A DNA stretch of 64,000 nucleotides from Bacteroidota bacterium (GTDB lineage Bacteria; Bacteroidota; Bacteroidia; Cytophagales; Cyclobacteriaceae), in the NCBI GenBank assembly GCA_023417065.1, contig JAEZGH010000019.1, forward strand, positions 74,898 through 138,897, read 5' to 3'. The notes under the pieces are model-generated. The model did not search any database and had not been told where the DNA came from. It saw only the letters and a program-made list of their open reading frames with translations. This document shows, one piece after another, positions 1 to 8,149 of the stretch. Each line of letters begins with the position of its first letter. Position 1 is the first letter of the stretch. The position numbers were made by a program, and so were the translations under genes.

Positions 1-2
1 AG

Positions 3-116
3 ATCTACATCGAATCGGAACAATTCAACAATGCGAAGAATTACACCGATGCAGTACAACGCCAGTTTGGTGGAGAAGAGAGCCTGTATGGCCGTGTCTG
101 GTGGGATGTGCCCTGA
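3..116 (+). CDS. C-terminal end of an unidentified protein (partial)
   Basis: The window opens inside a reading frame that runs in frame 3 to a TGA at 114-116. The visible 37 residues end in GRVWWDVP, a hydrophilic stretch with aromatic residues near the C-terminus. A strong rho-independent terminator follows 24 nt after the stop, which supports this being the real end of a transcribed gene. The fragment is too short to name a family. Confidence 0.55.
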   Translation: MYIESEQFNNAKNYTDAVQRQFGGEESLYGRVWWDVP

Positions 117-139
117 CGTTTAAGATCTCATCCATTAGA

Positions 140-170
140 AGAGGCTGTCAAAAGGGCAGCCTCTTTTTAT
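140..170 (+). terminator. rho-independent terminator
   Basis: An 8-bp perfect stem (AGAGGCTG at 140-147 with CAGCCTCT at 157-164) is followed by a T-rich tail. It lies just after the partial gene that enters the window and ends its transcript. Confidence 0.85.
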
Positions 171-717
171 TAGGCCAAGTCTCAACTTACCTCAATGGGA
201 GAGACTCGAGATAACTATCAGGCTTTTTGCGGTTACGTTTACCAGTTGCGTGGCCTATTGAAACGACCGGGTAATAAAAGGAAGAGTGGACAAAGAGTGG
301 ACAAAAAGTGGAGGAAGAGTGGAGAAAGAATGTAAAATCGTTGCCGGTTGCCTGTTGGGTCGCTGAAGCCGTCAGGCTCGGCCTCTCACTCTAATACTCA
401 CCCTCACACTGCCGTTTTCGAAGGCATATGCGTTTGCCTGGATTGCTTACGGGACGAAGGGGGACTCGTGTGATCACGGATCGTTTACCGTAATTCTGAC
501 CCTTGCTACCCGCACCGCAACCGGCACAACAAGGCTTGGGTATAAAATTTCGCCCTTTCTCCCTCCAGTAGGCGCATCAGGTGCCCTTTTCCGGCTATTC
601 AGGGTGATCCTGAAATTTATCAGTTTTGATTCTGAGGCCCGTCACCCTTATCCGATAAGATTTCTACCACTTTTGTTGTCGCCGCAGTGCAGAAAAACAT
701 TGGCAACGACAGAAAGA
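171..717. other. 547-nt region without a gene
   Basis: Between the first terminator and the sensor kinase I see no convincing coding frame. The stretch contains the 11-bp tandem array at 281-324 and a CACTC/CTCAC-rich patch around 383-412 that resembles the CTCACT simple repeat near 13.1 kb. The kinase promoter must lie here, but I could not pick a clear -33/-7 pair. Confidence 0.6.
281..324. repeat. 11-bp tandem repeat, 4 copies (array 1)
   Basis: Four consecutive 11-nt units occupy 281-291, 292-302, 303-313 and 314-324. The unit is GAAGAGTGGAC with A/G and C/G changes, and a decayed fifth unit follows at 325-335. It is not in a gene. Three other arrays in this window (14309, 14511 and 55754) have the same 11-bp period with unrelated sequences. 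Confidence 0.9.
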
Positions 718-2688
718 ATGGGCCAGTCAGTAATTACCAGCAAGACGTTTGCGATTTGCATACTCCTGATGACATCGGTGTTTGTCCTTGAACTGACCAC
801 CGGTATTATGCTGGGTACGGTTTCCTACGTATTAATTACGCTGTTTGTCCTTTGGTTTGCGAAGACGGAAAAGATGATCGTTGTCTTAGGCGCCTTCGTT
901 TCCCTCTTGGTTATTACCGGCTATTTCTTCCGCACGGAGGAATTCATGTCGATGGCCTCAATACGCCTCAATCGCATACTGACACTCACCGGCGTCTGGG
1001 TTGCGGTCTATCTGGCAATTCGCTACCGATCCGTCACATCCAAGGAGCAGAGGCTTCGTCTTCAGCTCACTGCTTTATTTCAGCATTCCACGGAAGGCAT
1101 TGTCTTCCTGAACAAATCCGGAGTCATTATCCTCGCCAACCCTTTCGCAGAGCAGATGTTTGGCTTCCAGGCAGGTCAGTTGATTGGGAAAAATATACGT
1201 TCGATTCTTCCGGAATCACGTAACGCGGGATATCTCAACTACCTCACGCGGTTTCTCGGAACGCAACATGATGCGGCAAAGAGTGTTGACTTTGATGTGT
1301 ATGGCTTCACCAAAGAGGGCATAGCGTTTCCGCTGCAAATAGAATTGAGTTCTTATTCTTCCGAGTATGGTACGACGGCTATTCTTTTCATTCAGGATGT
1401 AACAAACCGGAAGGAACGCGAGCAACTGATGGCCGAGAACTTCGAGAACATGAGCCGTTCAAAGAACGATCTCGAAGGGGAGGTAGCTTTAAGGACGAAG
1501 GCACTGAACGAAGCGTTGCTTGATTTGAAGAAAGTCAACGAGAATCTCCGTCAGGAAGTAGAGGCCCGGAAACGTATTGAAAAGGACCTGCGCAAGAGTC
1601 AGGAACTCCATGAAGAGATCGCACGTAACTTTCCCGATGGCATAATTGGTGTTGTTGACGACAAGATGCGCTTCATTTTTGCTGAGGGAGAAGGCCTTGC
1701 TTCTTTTGGATTTGCCGGTAAAGATGCGCGCGGATGTCATGTGTTTGAAGGTATGGATGACCAGGCTGCCAGGGAACGTACCCGGGAGCTCAATCGCGTG
1801 TATGCAGGAGAGAAAGTTAAGTTTGATATTTCCATAGGGGAGAAGTCCTACAGCCTTACTGCAGTACCCCTTCATGGCGATGAACAAAAAGTAGATGAAG
1901 CCCTGGTGGTGGTTAAAGACATAACCAAGAGGAAGAAAGTTGAGAATGACCTTATCGCCAACCTTGAACGCGAGCGTACGCTGAACATGCTGAAGTCGAG
2001 GTTCGTCACAGCCGCGTCCCATGAGTTCCGAACTCCTTTGACGACCATTCTCTCGTCAGCTTCTCTCCTTGAAAACTATGACGGCGAAAAACTCGCTGCG
2101 AAGAAAGAAGTCCACCTTAAACGCATTAAACGTTCCGTTCATGGACTGACTGAATTGCTCAATGACTTCCTCTGTCTCGGGAAACTGGAAGAAGGAAAAA
2201 TAAATGCTGTAAGCTCAATGTTCAGTCTGAAAGATATGCTTGATCATATCGTCACGGAGTTCGACGGGCTGAAGAAAGAAGGGCAGCATATTGCGCTCGA
2301 TTACGAACCGGGTGGGTCGCACTTTGTTTCGTCAGACCGCCAGTTGATACAGAATATTTTGTTGAGCCTGCTTTCGAACGCTGTCAAGTACTCATCAACG
2401 GATTCTACCATTACCGTTTCAGTGCGCAAGGAGGGTTCAGCGTTGATGCTCGAGGTAAAAGATCAGGGTATCGGCATCCCGCTGCACGAGCAGAGTCATA
2501 TCTTCGACAGATTCTTCCGTGCGAAGAATGCGATTGATATTGAAGGCACCGGTCTGGGGCTTAACATCGTGAAGAACTATGTGGAATTACTCCATGGTGA
2601 TATCACCTTCACCAGTATTGAAAACGAGGGTACAAGCTTCTCTGTACGCATTCCATTAGCCCAGGTGCCCGAGGCTGCATGGCAGTAA
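718..2688 (+). CDS. membrane PAS-PAS sensor histidine kinase
   Basis: A hybrid-free sensor kinase of 656 residues. I chose the ATG at 718 because the frame upstream (GTG at 604) adds 38 residues without membrane or domain character. The N-terminus has about four membrane segments (roughly residues 8-100), then a PAS domain (about 110-230), a long charged coiled coil, a second PAS (about 295-405), HisKA and HATPase. The phospho-acceptor is His435 in the H-box ASHEFRTPLTT; the N-box (LLSNAVKYSS), G1 (DQGIGIP) and G2 (GTGLGLNIVK) are all present, so it should be active. No response regulator gene is adjacent, so its partner is unknown. Confidence 0.93.
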   Translation: MGQSVITSKTFAICILLMTSVFVLELTTGIMLGTVSYVLITLFVLWFAKTEKMIVVLGAFVSLLVITGYFFRTEEFMSMASIRLNRILTLTGVWVAVYLAIRYRSVTSKEQRLRLQLTALFQHSTEGIVFLNKSGVIILANPFAEQMFGFQAGQLIGKNIRSILPESRNAGYLNYLTRFLGTQHDAAKSVDFDVYGFTKEGIAFPLQIELSSYSSEYGTTAILFIQDVTNRKEREQLMAENFENMSRSKNDLEGEVALRTKALNEALLDLKKVNENLRQEVEARKRIEKDLRKSQELHEEIARNFPDGIIGVVDDKMRFIFAEGEGLASFGFAGKDARGCHVFEGMDDQAARERTRELNRVYAGEKVKFDISIGEKSYSLTAVPLHGDEQKVDEALVVVKDITKRKKVENDLIANLERERTLNMLKSRFVTAASHEFRTPLTTILSSASLLENYDGEKLAAKKEVHLKRIKRSVHGLTELLNDFLCLGKLEEGKINAVSSMFSLKDMLDHIVTEFDGLKKEGQHIALDYEPGGSHFVSSDRQLIQNILLSLLSNAVKYSSTDSTITVSVRKEGSALMLEVKDQGIGIPLHEQSHIFDRFFRAKNAIDIEGTGLGLNIVKNYVELLHGDITFTSIENEGTSFSVRIPLAQVPEAAWQ

Positions 2689-2723
2689 TTGCAAACTCAA
2701 CGGAACGTCTTACCTGTGCCCGA

Positions 2724-3608
2724 CTACTTTAGCTTTTCCCTGAAAAAATCCACTGTGCGCTTCCACGCAAGTTCGGCAGCTGCTTTGTCGTATCGGGGCG
2801 TGCTATCGTTGTGAAAGCCGTGGTTGGTGCCTGGATACATATGCACCGTATATTCCTTCTTGTTTGCTTTAAGCGCAGCTTCATACGCCGGCAACCCTTC
2901 ATTCACACGTGTGTCGAGTTCAGCGTAATGCAACAAGAGTGGCGCCTTGATTTCAGGTACGTCATTCGCGGGAGCCTGGCCACCATAAAAGGGTACAGCT
3001 GCTGCCAATTCCGGAATCCGTACAGCCATCATGTTGGCAATCCATCCCCCAAAGCAAAATCCTACGACACCCACCTTGCCATTGCAATCAGGATGCTGTT
3101 TGAGATGATAGAACGCCGCGATAAAGTCTTCGAGCATTTCATCCCGGTTGCGTTTGCTTTGAAGTTCCCTGCCTTCGTCATCAGTTCCCGGATAGCCACC
3201 GAGCGGAGTGAGCGCATCGGGAGCAAGAGAAATGAACCCGTCAAGCGCGGCCCTACGGGCGACGTCTTCAATATGCGGATTCAGCCCGCGGTTTTCGTGC
3301 ACGACGATAACCCCGCCCAGCTTGCCTTTCTTATCCACTGGTTTAGACAATAATCCCTTGATGGTACCACCGCCTTTAGGTGACGCATACTCGATGAACG
3401 CTGACTTCAGTCTGGGGTCGTTTGGCTGTACCTGTAGCGTAGACTTGTAATCAGGCATGAGAAAGCTCATGAGCGAAGCGACGGTTACTCCGCCGACAGC
3501 ATAAGTGGACAGACGTTCCATAAAGTCACGCCGTTCGATACGGTTGTGAACGTAGTCGTCATACAGATCGAAGACTCCTTGCGACAGATTTTCTCTTTTC
3601 AGGTTCAT
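2724..3608 (-). CDS. dienelactone hydrolase family protein, probable Tat export
   Basis: An alpha/beta hydrolase of 294 residues. The catalytic triad of the dienelactone hydrolase family is visible: Cys185 in GFCFGGW, Asp232 in AELDTRV and His263 in GTNHGFH, with the family glutamate in HENRGLNPH. Near the N-terminus RRDFMERL precedes a hydrophobic stretch, which resembles a twin-arginine signal, so it is probably exported. The frame opens at 3632, but a promoter-like pair places -7 at 3633-3640, so the ATG at 3608 is the likelier start. The physiological substrate cannot be told from sequence. It is convergent with the sensor kinase. Confidence 0.88.
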   Translation of the reverse strand: MNLKRENLSQGVFDLYDDYVHNRIERRDFMERLSTYAVGGVTVASLMSFLMPDYKSTLQVQPNDPRLKSAFIEYASPKGGGTIKGLLSKPVDKKGKLGGVIVVHENRGLNPHIEDVARRAALDGFISLAPDALTPLGGYPGTDDEGRELQSKRNRDEMLEDFIAAFYHLKQHPDCNGKVGVVGFCFGGWIANMMAVRIPELAAAVPFYGGQAPANDVPEIKAPLLLHYAELDTRVNEGLPAYEAALKANKKEYTVHMYPGTNHGFHNDSTPRYDKAAAELAWKRTVDFFREKLK

Positions 3609-3947
3609 GTTGAAAGTGGTGATGGGTTTCACCGAATATACATGGTGCGAGGCAAGTTTTGCAAACGGTAATGACTGGCGGCCTTTTAATCCTTTAAATG
3701 CCTTTTTTCAGTTGGTCAGCAAGATACACATAAGCGAACACCCCGGATCAAGCAGACCCCGGTATCATTTTTTTCAAATAAGATAGGGGATGCGGAGCCC
3801 ATCTAAGTTCGCTGGATGACACGCGCCGTTCCCTGGAATTATGTTTACGATGCCACTGATCGGCTGGTAACGATGAATGACCGGCCGATAATTGATCGCA
3901 GGTGTTAAAACAAATCAACCTACAATAACTACAAAATACTTGTACCT
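3609..3947. other. divergent intergenic region, 339 nt
   Basis: This gap separates the dienelactone hydrolase (minus) from the unknown protein at 3948 (plus). Apart from the promoter-like element at 3633-3664 I see no gene, strong hairpin or repeat. Confidence 0.5.
3633..3664 (-). promoter_or_regulatory. candidate Bacteroidota-type promoter of the dienelactone hydrolase
   Basis: On the minus strand a TTG (3662-3664) is followed after 21 nt by TATATTCG (3633-3640), one base from the TAnnTTTG consensus. Transcription would begin a few bases downstream, after the longest possible start codon, which favours the ATG at 3608. Confidence 0.45.
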
Positions 3948-4580
3948 ATGAGTCTGAAGGAAAAGGCCGATGACCTGACGGATAGCTTGAAAAAGGAATC
4001 CGAAGTGCTGCAGGGTGAACGCAGTAAAGACAAAGTTTATACGAGCACCAATGAGTTCGATAGTGCGGACAAGGCTATATGCGAGTTCGCATTCGGAAGA
4101 GAAAGACTGTTTCAGGTTAACGACTGGAGTGATATTCCTGGAATAGGGAATGCGGATTTTACGATTTATGATCCCGATGGATACCGTGTCGACAACAGGA
4201 TGGTCGCGATTGGCGATTTTCTGAAGATTGATTTACCCGGACCTGTACCGATGTACTGGGTTCAGGTGGTGGACGTTAAAGATGAAGACGATCTTGCGGA
4301 GTTCACTGTAAAACCAGCTTCAGATCCTACAACGCCTGAAAAGCCGGAAGTGGTCGATCACTTTTTTCAGGAAAAAGCGCGCAGTACGTTTCGTATTGCC
4401 CGTGAGGGTAACAAACTTGTCGGGATGGAAATTGGCGTAAACGAAGCAATCAATAACCAGGGCGAACAAGCTGGTGACAAGGCCGTCATCAATACGCTCG
4501 TCTCGGAAACGGGCTGGGCCTTCTTTCAGAAAAACCAGTGGAAAAATCTGACGGATTACCTTGTCGGAAACACTCAGTAG
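3948..4580 (+). CDS. conserved-looking protein of unknown function
   Basis: A 210-residue, acidic, soluble protein with no signal peptide or membrane segment. It begins with a charged amphipathic segment (residues 1-30) and contains a run of beta-rich sequence in the middle and a C-terminal GWAFFQKNQW segment. I do not recognise the family. It stands alone and is closed by a strong terminator. Codon use looks like that of its neighbours, and the length and absence of overlap with a better frame make it a real gene. Confidence 0.75.
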   Translation: MSLKEKADDLTDSLKKESEVLQGERSKDKVYTSTNEFDSADKAICEFAFGRERLFQVNDWSDIPGIGNADFTIYDPDGYRVDNRMVAIGDFLKIDLPGPVPMYWVQVVDVKDEDDLAEFTVKPASDPTTPEKPEVVDHFFQEKARSTFRIAREGNKLVGMEIGVNEAINNQGEQAGDKAVINTLVSETGWAFFQKNQWKNLTDYLVGNTQ

Positions 4581-4588
4581 AAATCATC

Positions 4589-4618
4589 GCATCCGGTAAC
4601 TCACCGGATGCTTTTTTT
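4589..4618. terminator. bidirectional terminator
   Basis: A perfect 9-bp stem (GCATCCGGT at 4589-4597 with ACCGGATGC at 4603-4611) followed by seven T residues. It ends the plus-strand gene at 3948. The stop codon of the convergent PPC gene lies inside the hairpin at 4601-4603. Confidence 0.88.
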
Positions 4619-5047
4619 ATGTTCAGGATCCTTTCGCTGTGTTTTCAGCAGATGATTAGCCTCAATGCTAAGTTCGCGCCATCCCGATGCGCTGTCCTCG
4701 ACTCTTCTGAAAACAAGATTCTTTTCTTCGGCCAACACAATTTCCGCCGTTGTGAAGACTGAGTTTCCATCGAGCAGATGGCCTCCGGTCATGTTGCCTT
4801 TTCCGTCGGCGACGCCCAGGTGGAGATGAGAACCGTTAATACTAATCGTGCCGACCAATGAAATGATTTCGAACGGCCCGTCGAGAGAGGTTGCTTCCTG
4901 CTGATTGGCAAACCGAAGACATACACGTGACAGGCTTCCGACACACGTCATTATCCATCCCGCCGCGATATTTTGCCTGATCGCATATCCTTGAATTTCC
5001 TTTTTCAGGTCCTGTCCGGGGTGCAGTCGGAATACATGCGTTTTCAT
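4601..5047 (-). CDS. PPC/DUF296 domain protein
   Basis: A 148-residue protein matching the PPC (plants and prokaryotes conserved, DUF296) fold. The metal-binding histidine pattern is visible as His74 and His76 in SHLHLG and His90 in GGHLLDG. The ATG at 5047 is preferred to the GTG two codons upstream. In bacteria this family is poorly defined; plant members are AT-hook DNA-binding proteins, but no AT-hook is present here. It lies 38 nt after the YciI-like gene and is the last gene of a minus-strand operon. Confidence 0.85.
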   Translation of the reverse strand: MKTHVFRLHPGQDLKKEIQGYAIRQNIAAGWIMTCVGSLSRVCLRFANQQEATSLDGPFEIISLVGTISINGSHLHLGVADGKGNMTGGHLLDGNSVFTTAEIVLAEEKNLVFRRVEDSASGWRELSIEANHLLKTQRKDPEHKKSIR

Positions 5048-5091
5048 AAACACTTCATAAATACGTTTCAGGAATTTGAATTCAGCGCAAT

Positions 5092-5382
5092 TTATTTTCC
5101 CAGGAGATTCTTGAGTTCCGGATGATACTGTGATGTGAGGAATTCGGTAACAGAAAACTCCGCGAGCTTATGAATGTAGAACGGATCTTCACTGATAATC
5201 CGGTCGAGGGCTTCGCGTGATTCTGCCTGGGCAAGAATTATCCCACCTGTGCGCGGAACCTTTCGCCCTGAAGCCACAAATACATTTTGCTTATAGTACT
5301 TTCGCAGGAACTTCACATGGTCAGTCATATGTTTATCGAGTTCCTCCAACGGTACGATGTACTTCAAATCAACGATGAACAT
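5092..5382 (-). CDS. YciI-like protein
   Basis: A 96-residue protein with the YciI/YCII ferredoxin-like fold pattern: an N-terminal beta strand (MFIVDLKYIVP), the helix DKHMTDHVKFLRKYY, then GGIILAQAESREALDRII and EDPFY. The family includes predicted small-molecule-modifying enzymes, but the reaction is unknown. It begins 4 nt after the stop of the alditol-oxidase-like gene, so they are surely cotranscribed. Confidence 0.85.
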   Translation of the reverse strand: MFIVDLKYIVPLEELDKHMTDHVKFLRKYYKQNVFVASGRKVPRTGGIILAQAESREALDRIISEDPFYIHKLAEFSVTEFLTSQYHPELKNLLGK

Positions 5383-5386
5383 AACT

Positions 5387-6646
5387 TTAAGTGATATTGG
5401 TGTTGGTAAATGAATTGGAGAATTTCTCCTGTGGATCGAAATGCTTCATCAGCATCCGGAAATCCTGCATCCTGGCGTAGCGCCGTTGCAGTGTTGAGGG
5501 CGGGATAGTAAATAATTTGCCCCAATGTGGTTTCACTTCAAACGGTTCGAGCTGGTGTTCAATAATGGGAAGCAAAGCCTTCACCGCATCTATGTCTTGT
5601 TTCAGCGTGAAGTGAAAAGCAACGGCGTCTTGCAGGTAAAAAGGACTCAACCACAAATCATCGCCTGCGATGGTGCGGATTTCTGAAATCAGCAGCACCG
5701 GACTGATTGCGTCGCGCACGTCGTAAAGAGCTTCAAACGCGGCAACTGCATACTGTCTTGCTACGAAATACTCTGCCTGCAACTCTTCACCGCTTGAAGG
5801 CGTATAGCCCATGCGAAAGTGGGGGAGACGATCAAACCACGGACCGGGCTGATCAAGTTGGGGAGTACAGTTTTCGGCCGAAATGCCGGCGATAGGATGT
5901 ACGTCTGATTCGGCAGGCCGCGCCCCGAAGAAATTTCCGTCAGCTTGCCTTTTTATTGACTCGCCGATTCTTCGTTTAATCCAAACCTGATTGATGAATT
6001 CGCCCTGCCAGTCTGTAAACAGACTAACGCTGTATCCTGCGGACATTATTTCGTCGAAGCTGCTGACAAGTTCAGCAATCGGTAAATCAAGGTAGACGCA
6101 TTGTGCGATCTCAAAGGTTGGAACGAGGTCAAGCGTAATCCTCGTAACGACACCCAGTGTGCCGAGGTTGACAACAACTCCTGGAAACAGTTCCGGGTCC
6201 TGCGTGCGCGACAATGAGATTACGTCGCCTGTACCTGTGACGAGTTCAACGGCTGACACTGATGTAGCGAGATTGCCATTGCCGACGCCCGAGCCATGCG
6301 TTGCCGTGGCACACGCGCCGGCGATGGATATGTGTGGCAGCGACGCGAGGTTCGGAAGTGCCCACCCCTGCGCGTGCAGATATTCACAAAGCTCACCATA
6401 ACGAATGCCGGCACCAACGGTAACGGTAGCAGCAGCCTCGTCCAGCGAATGTATTTCATTGAGTTTTGCCGTCGACAGTAGTGCCGATGGTGAATCAGCA
6501 ATCGTGTTGAAGCAATGGCGCGTTCCGATTACGCGGAGCTTTTCATGGCGGCGAACTATCTCGGCAATCTCGTCAAGGGTTTGAGGGTGATAGATATTTG
6601 TCGCGCTGTAGGTGAGGTTTCCGGACCAGTTTTTCAGGGGCGTCAT
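5387..6646 (-). CDS. FAD-linked oxidase, alditol/xylitol oxidase-like
   Basis: A 419-residue flavoprotein of the vanillyl-alcohol-oxidase superfamily. GTRHCFNTIADS holds His44, at the position of the covalent FAD histidine in alditol oxidase (AldO), and GACATATHGSGVGNGN is the FAD-binding signature; the end (DPQEKFSNSF) matches the ALO domain. It probably oxidises a polyol or sugar lactone with oxygen. The open frame extends upstream to 6937, but those 97 codons read through the 94-nt repeat and have no domain, so the ATG at 6646 is the start. First gene of an operon with YciI-like and PPC genes. Confidence 0.88.
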   Translation of the reverse strand: MTPLKNWSGNLTYSATNIYHPQTLDEIAEIVRRHEKLRVIGTRHCFNTIADSPSALLSTAKLNEIHSLDEAAATVTVGAGIRYGELCEYLHAQGWALPNLASLPHISIAGACATATHGSGVGNGNLATSVSAVELVTGTGDVISLSRTQDPELFPGVVVNLGTLGVVTRITLDLVPTFEIAQCVYLDLPIAELVSSFDEIMSAGYSVSLFTDWQGEFINQVWIKRRIGESIKRQADGNFFGARPAESDVHPIAGISAENCTPQLDQPGPWFDRLPHFRMGYTPSSGEELQAEYFVARQYAVAAFEALYDVRDAISPVLLISEIRTIAGDDLWLSPFYLQDAVAFHFTLKQDIDAVKALLPIIEHQLEPFEVKPHWGKLFTIPPSTLQRRYARMQDFRMLMKHFDPQEKFSNSFTNTNIT

Positions 6647-6974
6647 AGTTAAGCGTTGCTGAGATTGGAATGTACATATATTAGGGAAATTTCGGGAATT
6701 CCAAACGCAGAATTCGAATGAATGTGCTAAAGCATTGTGTGCGTCGATCCTTTTACGACAAGGATGGCTTGCCTGTTCGGGGCGATGCATGAATGCCGAA
6801 GTAAACGTTCGCGTTCTACGGGAGATGAAACCCGGCCAGGGATAGGACGGAAAGCCCGAAGCGCGTGGCTTGTGCGCTTGCCGGACTTGGAGGGATAGCC
6901 CGGCCCGAGGAACGAGGGGGCCGCCAACGCAAATCATCGGAAATGACGTGTACCGATCACGTTAGGAAGGCTTC
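6647..6974. other. intergenic region, 328 nt, between the mrp operon and the flavoprotein operon
   Basis: Contains copy A of the 94-nt inverted repeat and, at 6963-6977, a 15-nt dyad (TAGGAAG/CTTCCTA) that overlaps the mrpG stop codon but lacks a T tract. Open frames here read through the repeat and are not genes. Confidence 0.6.
6831..6924 (-). repeat. 94-nt dispersed repeat, copy A
   Basis: Read on the minus strand this 94-nt segment matches 13174-13267 without gaps at about 84 positions; nearly all differences lie in a 14-nt central patch. It begins GCGGCCCCCTCGT and ends TATCCCTGGCCGGG. The two copies are inverted and bracket the mrp operon. It is GC-rich and open in several frames, so gene callers may make false proteins from it. 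Confidence 0.9.
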
Positions 6975-7373
6975 CTATGCGTTTGTGTCATCAGGAGCAT
7001 TGACGTCGTCGGTGTCCACGTTTGTGCTTCGGAGTTCGCTTGTCTTTTCGTCGTACTTGTGTTTAAGCTCGTCGAGAACGGACTTCTTCCACATGGGAAC
7101 ACCTGTGAAATAGGACGCCCTTCCGATCATATGTGCTGCGACTGGGGCGGTAAGTATAAGAAAGAAGATGATGGAAACACTCTTCGACGTTGTGGATACT
7201 TCCCCGAAGAAGATTGCCGCCGACACGAGCATCATGCCTACACCCAGGGTAGTGGCTTTTACAGTGACGGACAGACGCAGGTAGAAGTCCGGCATACGCA
7301 TAATCCCTATTGCCGCGAGCACGATGAATATGGTACCGGTACCACTGAGGATGATGATTGCCAGTTCTTTCAT
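6975..7373 (-). CDS. mrpG: Na+(K+)/H+ antiporter subunit MrpG
   Basis: The last gene of the mrp operon, 132 residues. It has three hydrophobic segments (about 5-25, 36-58 and 65-85) with the MrpG/MnhG features GTIFIVLAAIGIMRMPDFYLRL and LILTAPVAAHMIGRASY, followed by a hydrophilic acidic tail of about 45 residues that is longer than the usual minimal subunit. MrpG is one of the small subunits needed for assembly of the Mrp complex. Its ATG overlaps the mrpF stop (ATGA), indicating translational coupling. Confidence 0.93.
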   Translation of the reverse strand: MKELAIIILSGTGTIFIVLAAIGIMRMPDFYLRLSVTVKATTLGVGMMLVSAAIFFGEVSTTSKSVSIIFFLILTAPVAAHMIGRASYFTGVPMWKKSVLDELKHKYDEKTSELRSTNVDTDDVNAPDDTNA

Positions 7374-7642
7374 TTGTTTTTAGCTTTTCTGATGTAGTAG
7401 GCAAATGCCACCGTACCGAGGAATGCGATGAGCGCAAAGATCATCGCTACATCCAGGAAGGTGGAATTGTTGTTCAGGATGCTATACGTCGCGATGATTG
7501 CACTTCCTGTGGTAATGAGGAGGTCAAGTGCAATGATCCGGTCTTCGACACGCGGGCCGATGAAGATTCTGATGAACGTCATCAGCGCGGCCAGTCCCAG
7601 GCCGGGTATCACGAAGTATAATAAAAATGTTTCTGCACTCAT
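7370..7642 (-). CDS. mrpF: Na+(K+)/H+ antiporter subunit MrpF
   Basis: A 90-residue, three-helix membrane protein. FIRIFIGPRVEDRIIALDLL carries the conserved GP..xDR..ALD pattern of MrpF/MnhF. In the Mrp complex MrpF lies beside the large subunits and takes part in cation movement. The start overlaps the mrpE stop by 4 nt and its own stop overlaps the mrpG start by 4 nt. Confidence 0.93.
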   Translation of the reverse strand: MSAETFLLYFVIPGLGLAALMTFIRIFIGPRVEDRIIALDLLITTGSAIIATYSILNNNSTFLDVAMIFALIAFLGTVAFAYYIRKAKNK

Positions 7643-8115
7643 CGCAATATCTCCAGTAGTCTTCGTTCGTAACCATGGCGAATCCGCCGTGTTGTCTTAT
7701 CGTAATCTTTCAGATACATCACATGGATGTACAATACCTTCTTGTCGTCACTTACGTCAATGATGAGCGTGCCCGGCGTTAGCGACAGCAGGTTGGCCAG
7801 CATCGTAATTTCAATATTCGTCTTGGCACTGAGCTCAAACTTTATGATCCCGGGCTTCATGAAGTATCCCGGCGTGATAAGGTCCCATGCAATTTCGAGG
7901 TTTGCAATGAGCAGCTCGTACATGAAAAAGAAGATGAAGTTGACGATCTTGGGAATCCGGTTGTAGTAGCTTCCGACCTGTGTGCCCTGGAACAGCAGCC
8001 AGAGGATCAGATAACCGGCGGCGAACCCAAAGAAAAAATTCGTGAAGACGAAGTTTCCGGTGAGTGCCACCCACGTAAACATCAAGAGCAGGTTCAGCAG
8101 GAATTGTTTCAGCAT
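7639..8115 (-). CDS. mrpE: Na+(K+)/H+ antiporter subunit MrpE
   Basis: A 158-residue membrane protein with two or three N-terminal hydrophobic segments and a cytoplasmic C-terminal half. ANLLSLTPGTLIIDVSDDKK is the typical MrpE core signature, followed by the HVMY motif. It lies 34 nt after mrpD, the only gap over 3 nt in the operon, and overlaps mrpF by 4 nt. Length matches the family. Confidence 0.93.
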   Translation of the reverse strand: MLKQFLLNLLLMFTWVALTGNFVFTNFFFGFAAGYLILWLLFQGTQVGSYYNRIPKIVNFIFFFMYELLIANLEIAWDLITPGYFMKPGIIKFELSAKTNIEITMLANLLSLTPGTLIIDVSDDKKVLYIHVMYLKDYDKTTRRIRHGYERRLLEILR

Positions 8116-8149
8116 TTCGTCATCATTTTACGTTCATCATACAAATTGA

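Noticed and set aside
604..717. GTG start of the sensor kinase at 604
   Set aside because: The added 38 residues have no membrane or domain features and the ATG at 718 precedes the first membrane segment directly.
6647..6937. 97-codon N-terminal extension of the alditol-oxidase-like frame
   Set aside because: It translates copy A of the 94-nt repeat and has no domain; the family start fits the ATG at 6646.
6963..6977. 15-nt dyad at the mrpG stop as a terminator
   Set aside because: The stem is only 7 bp with a single-base centre and has no T tract, so termination is not supported.
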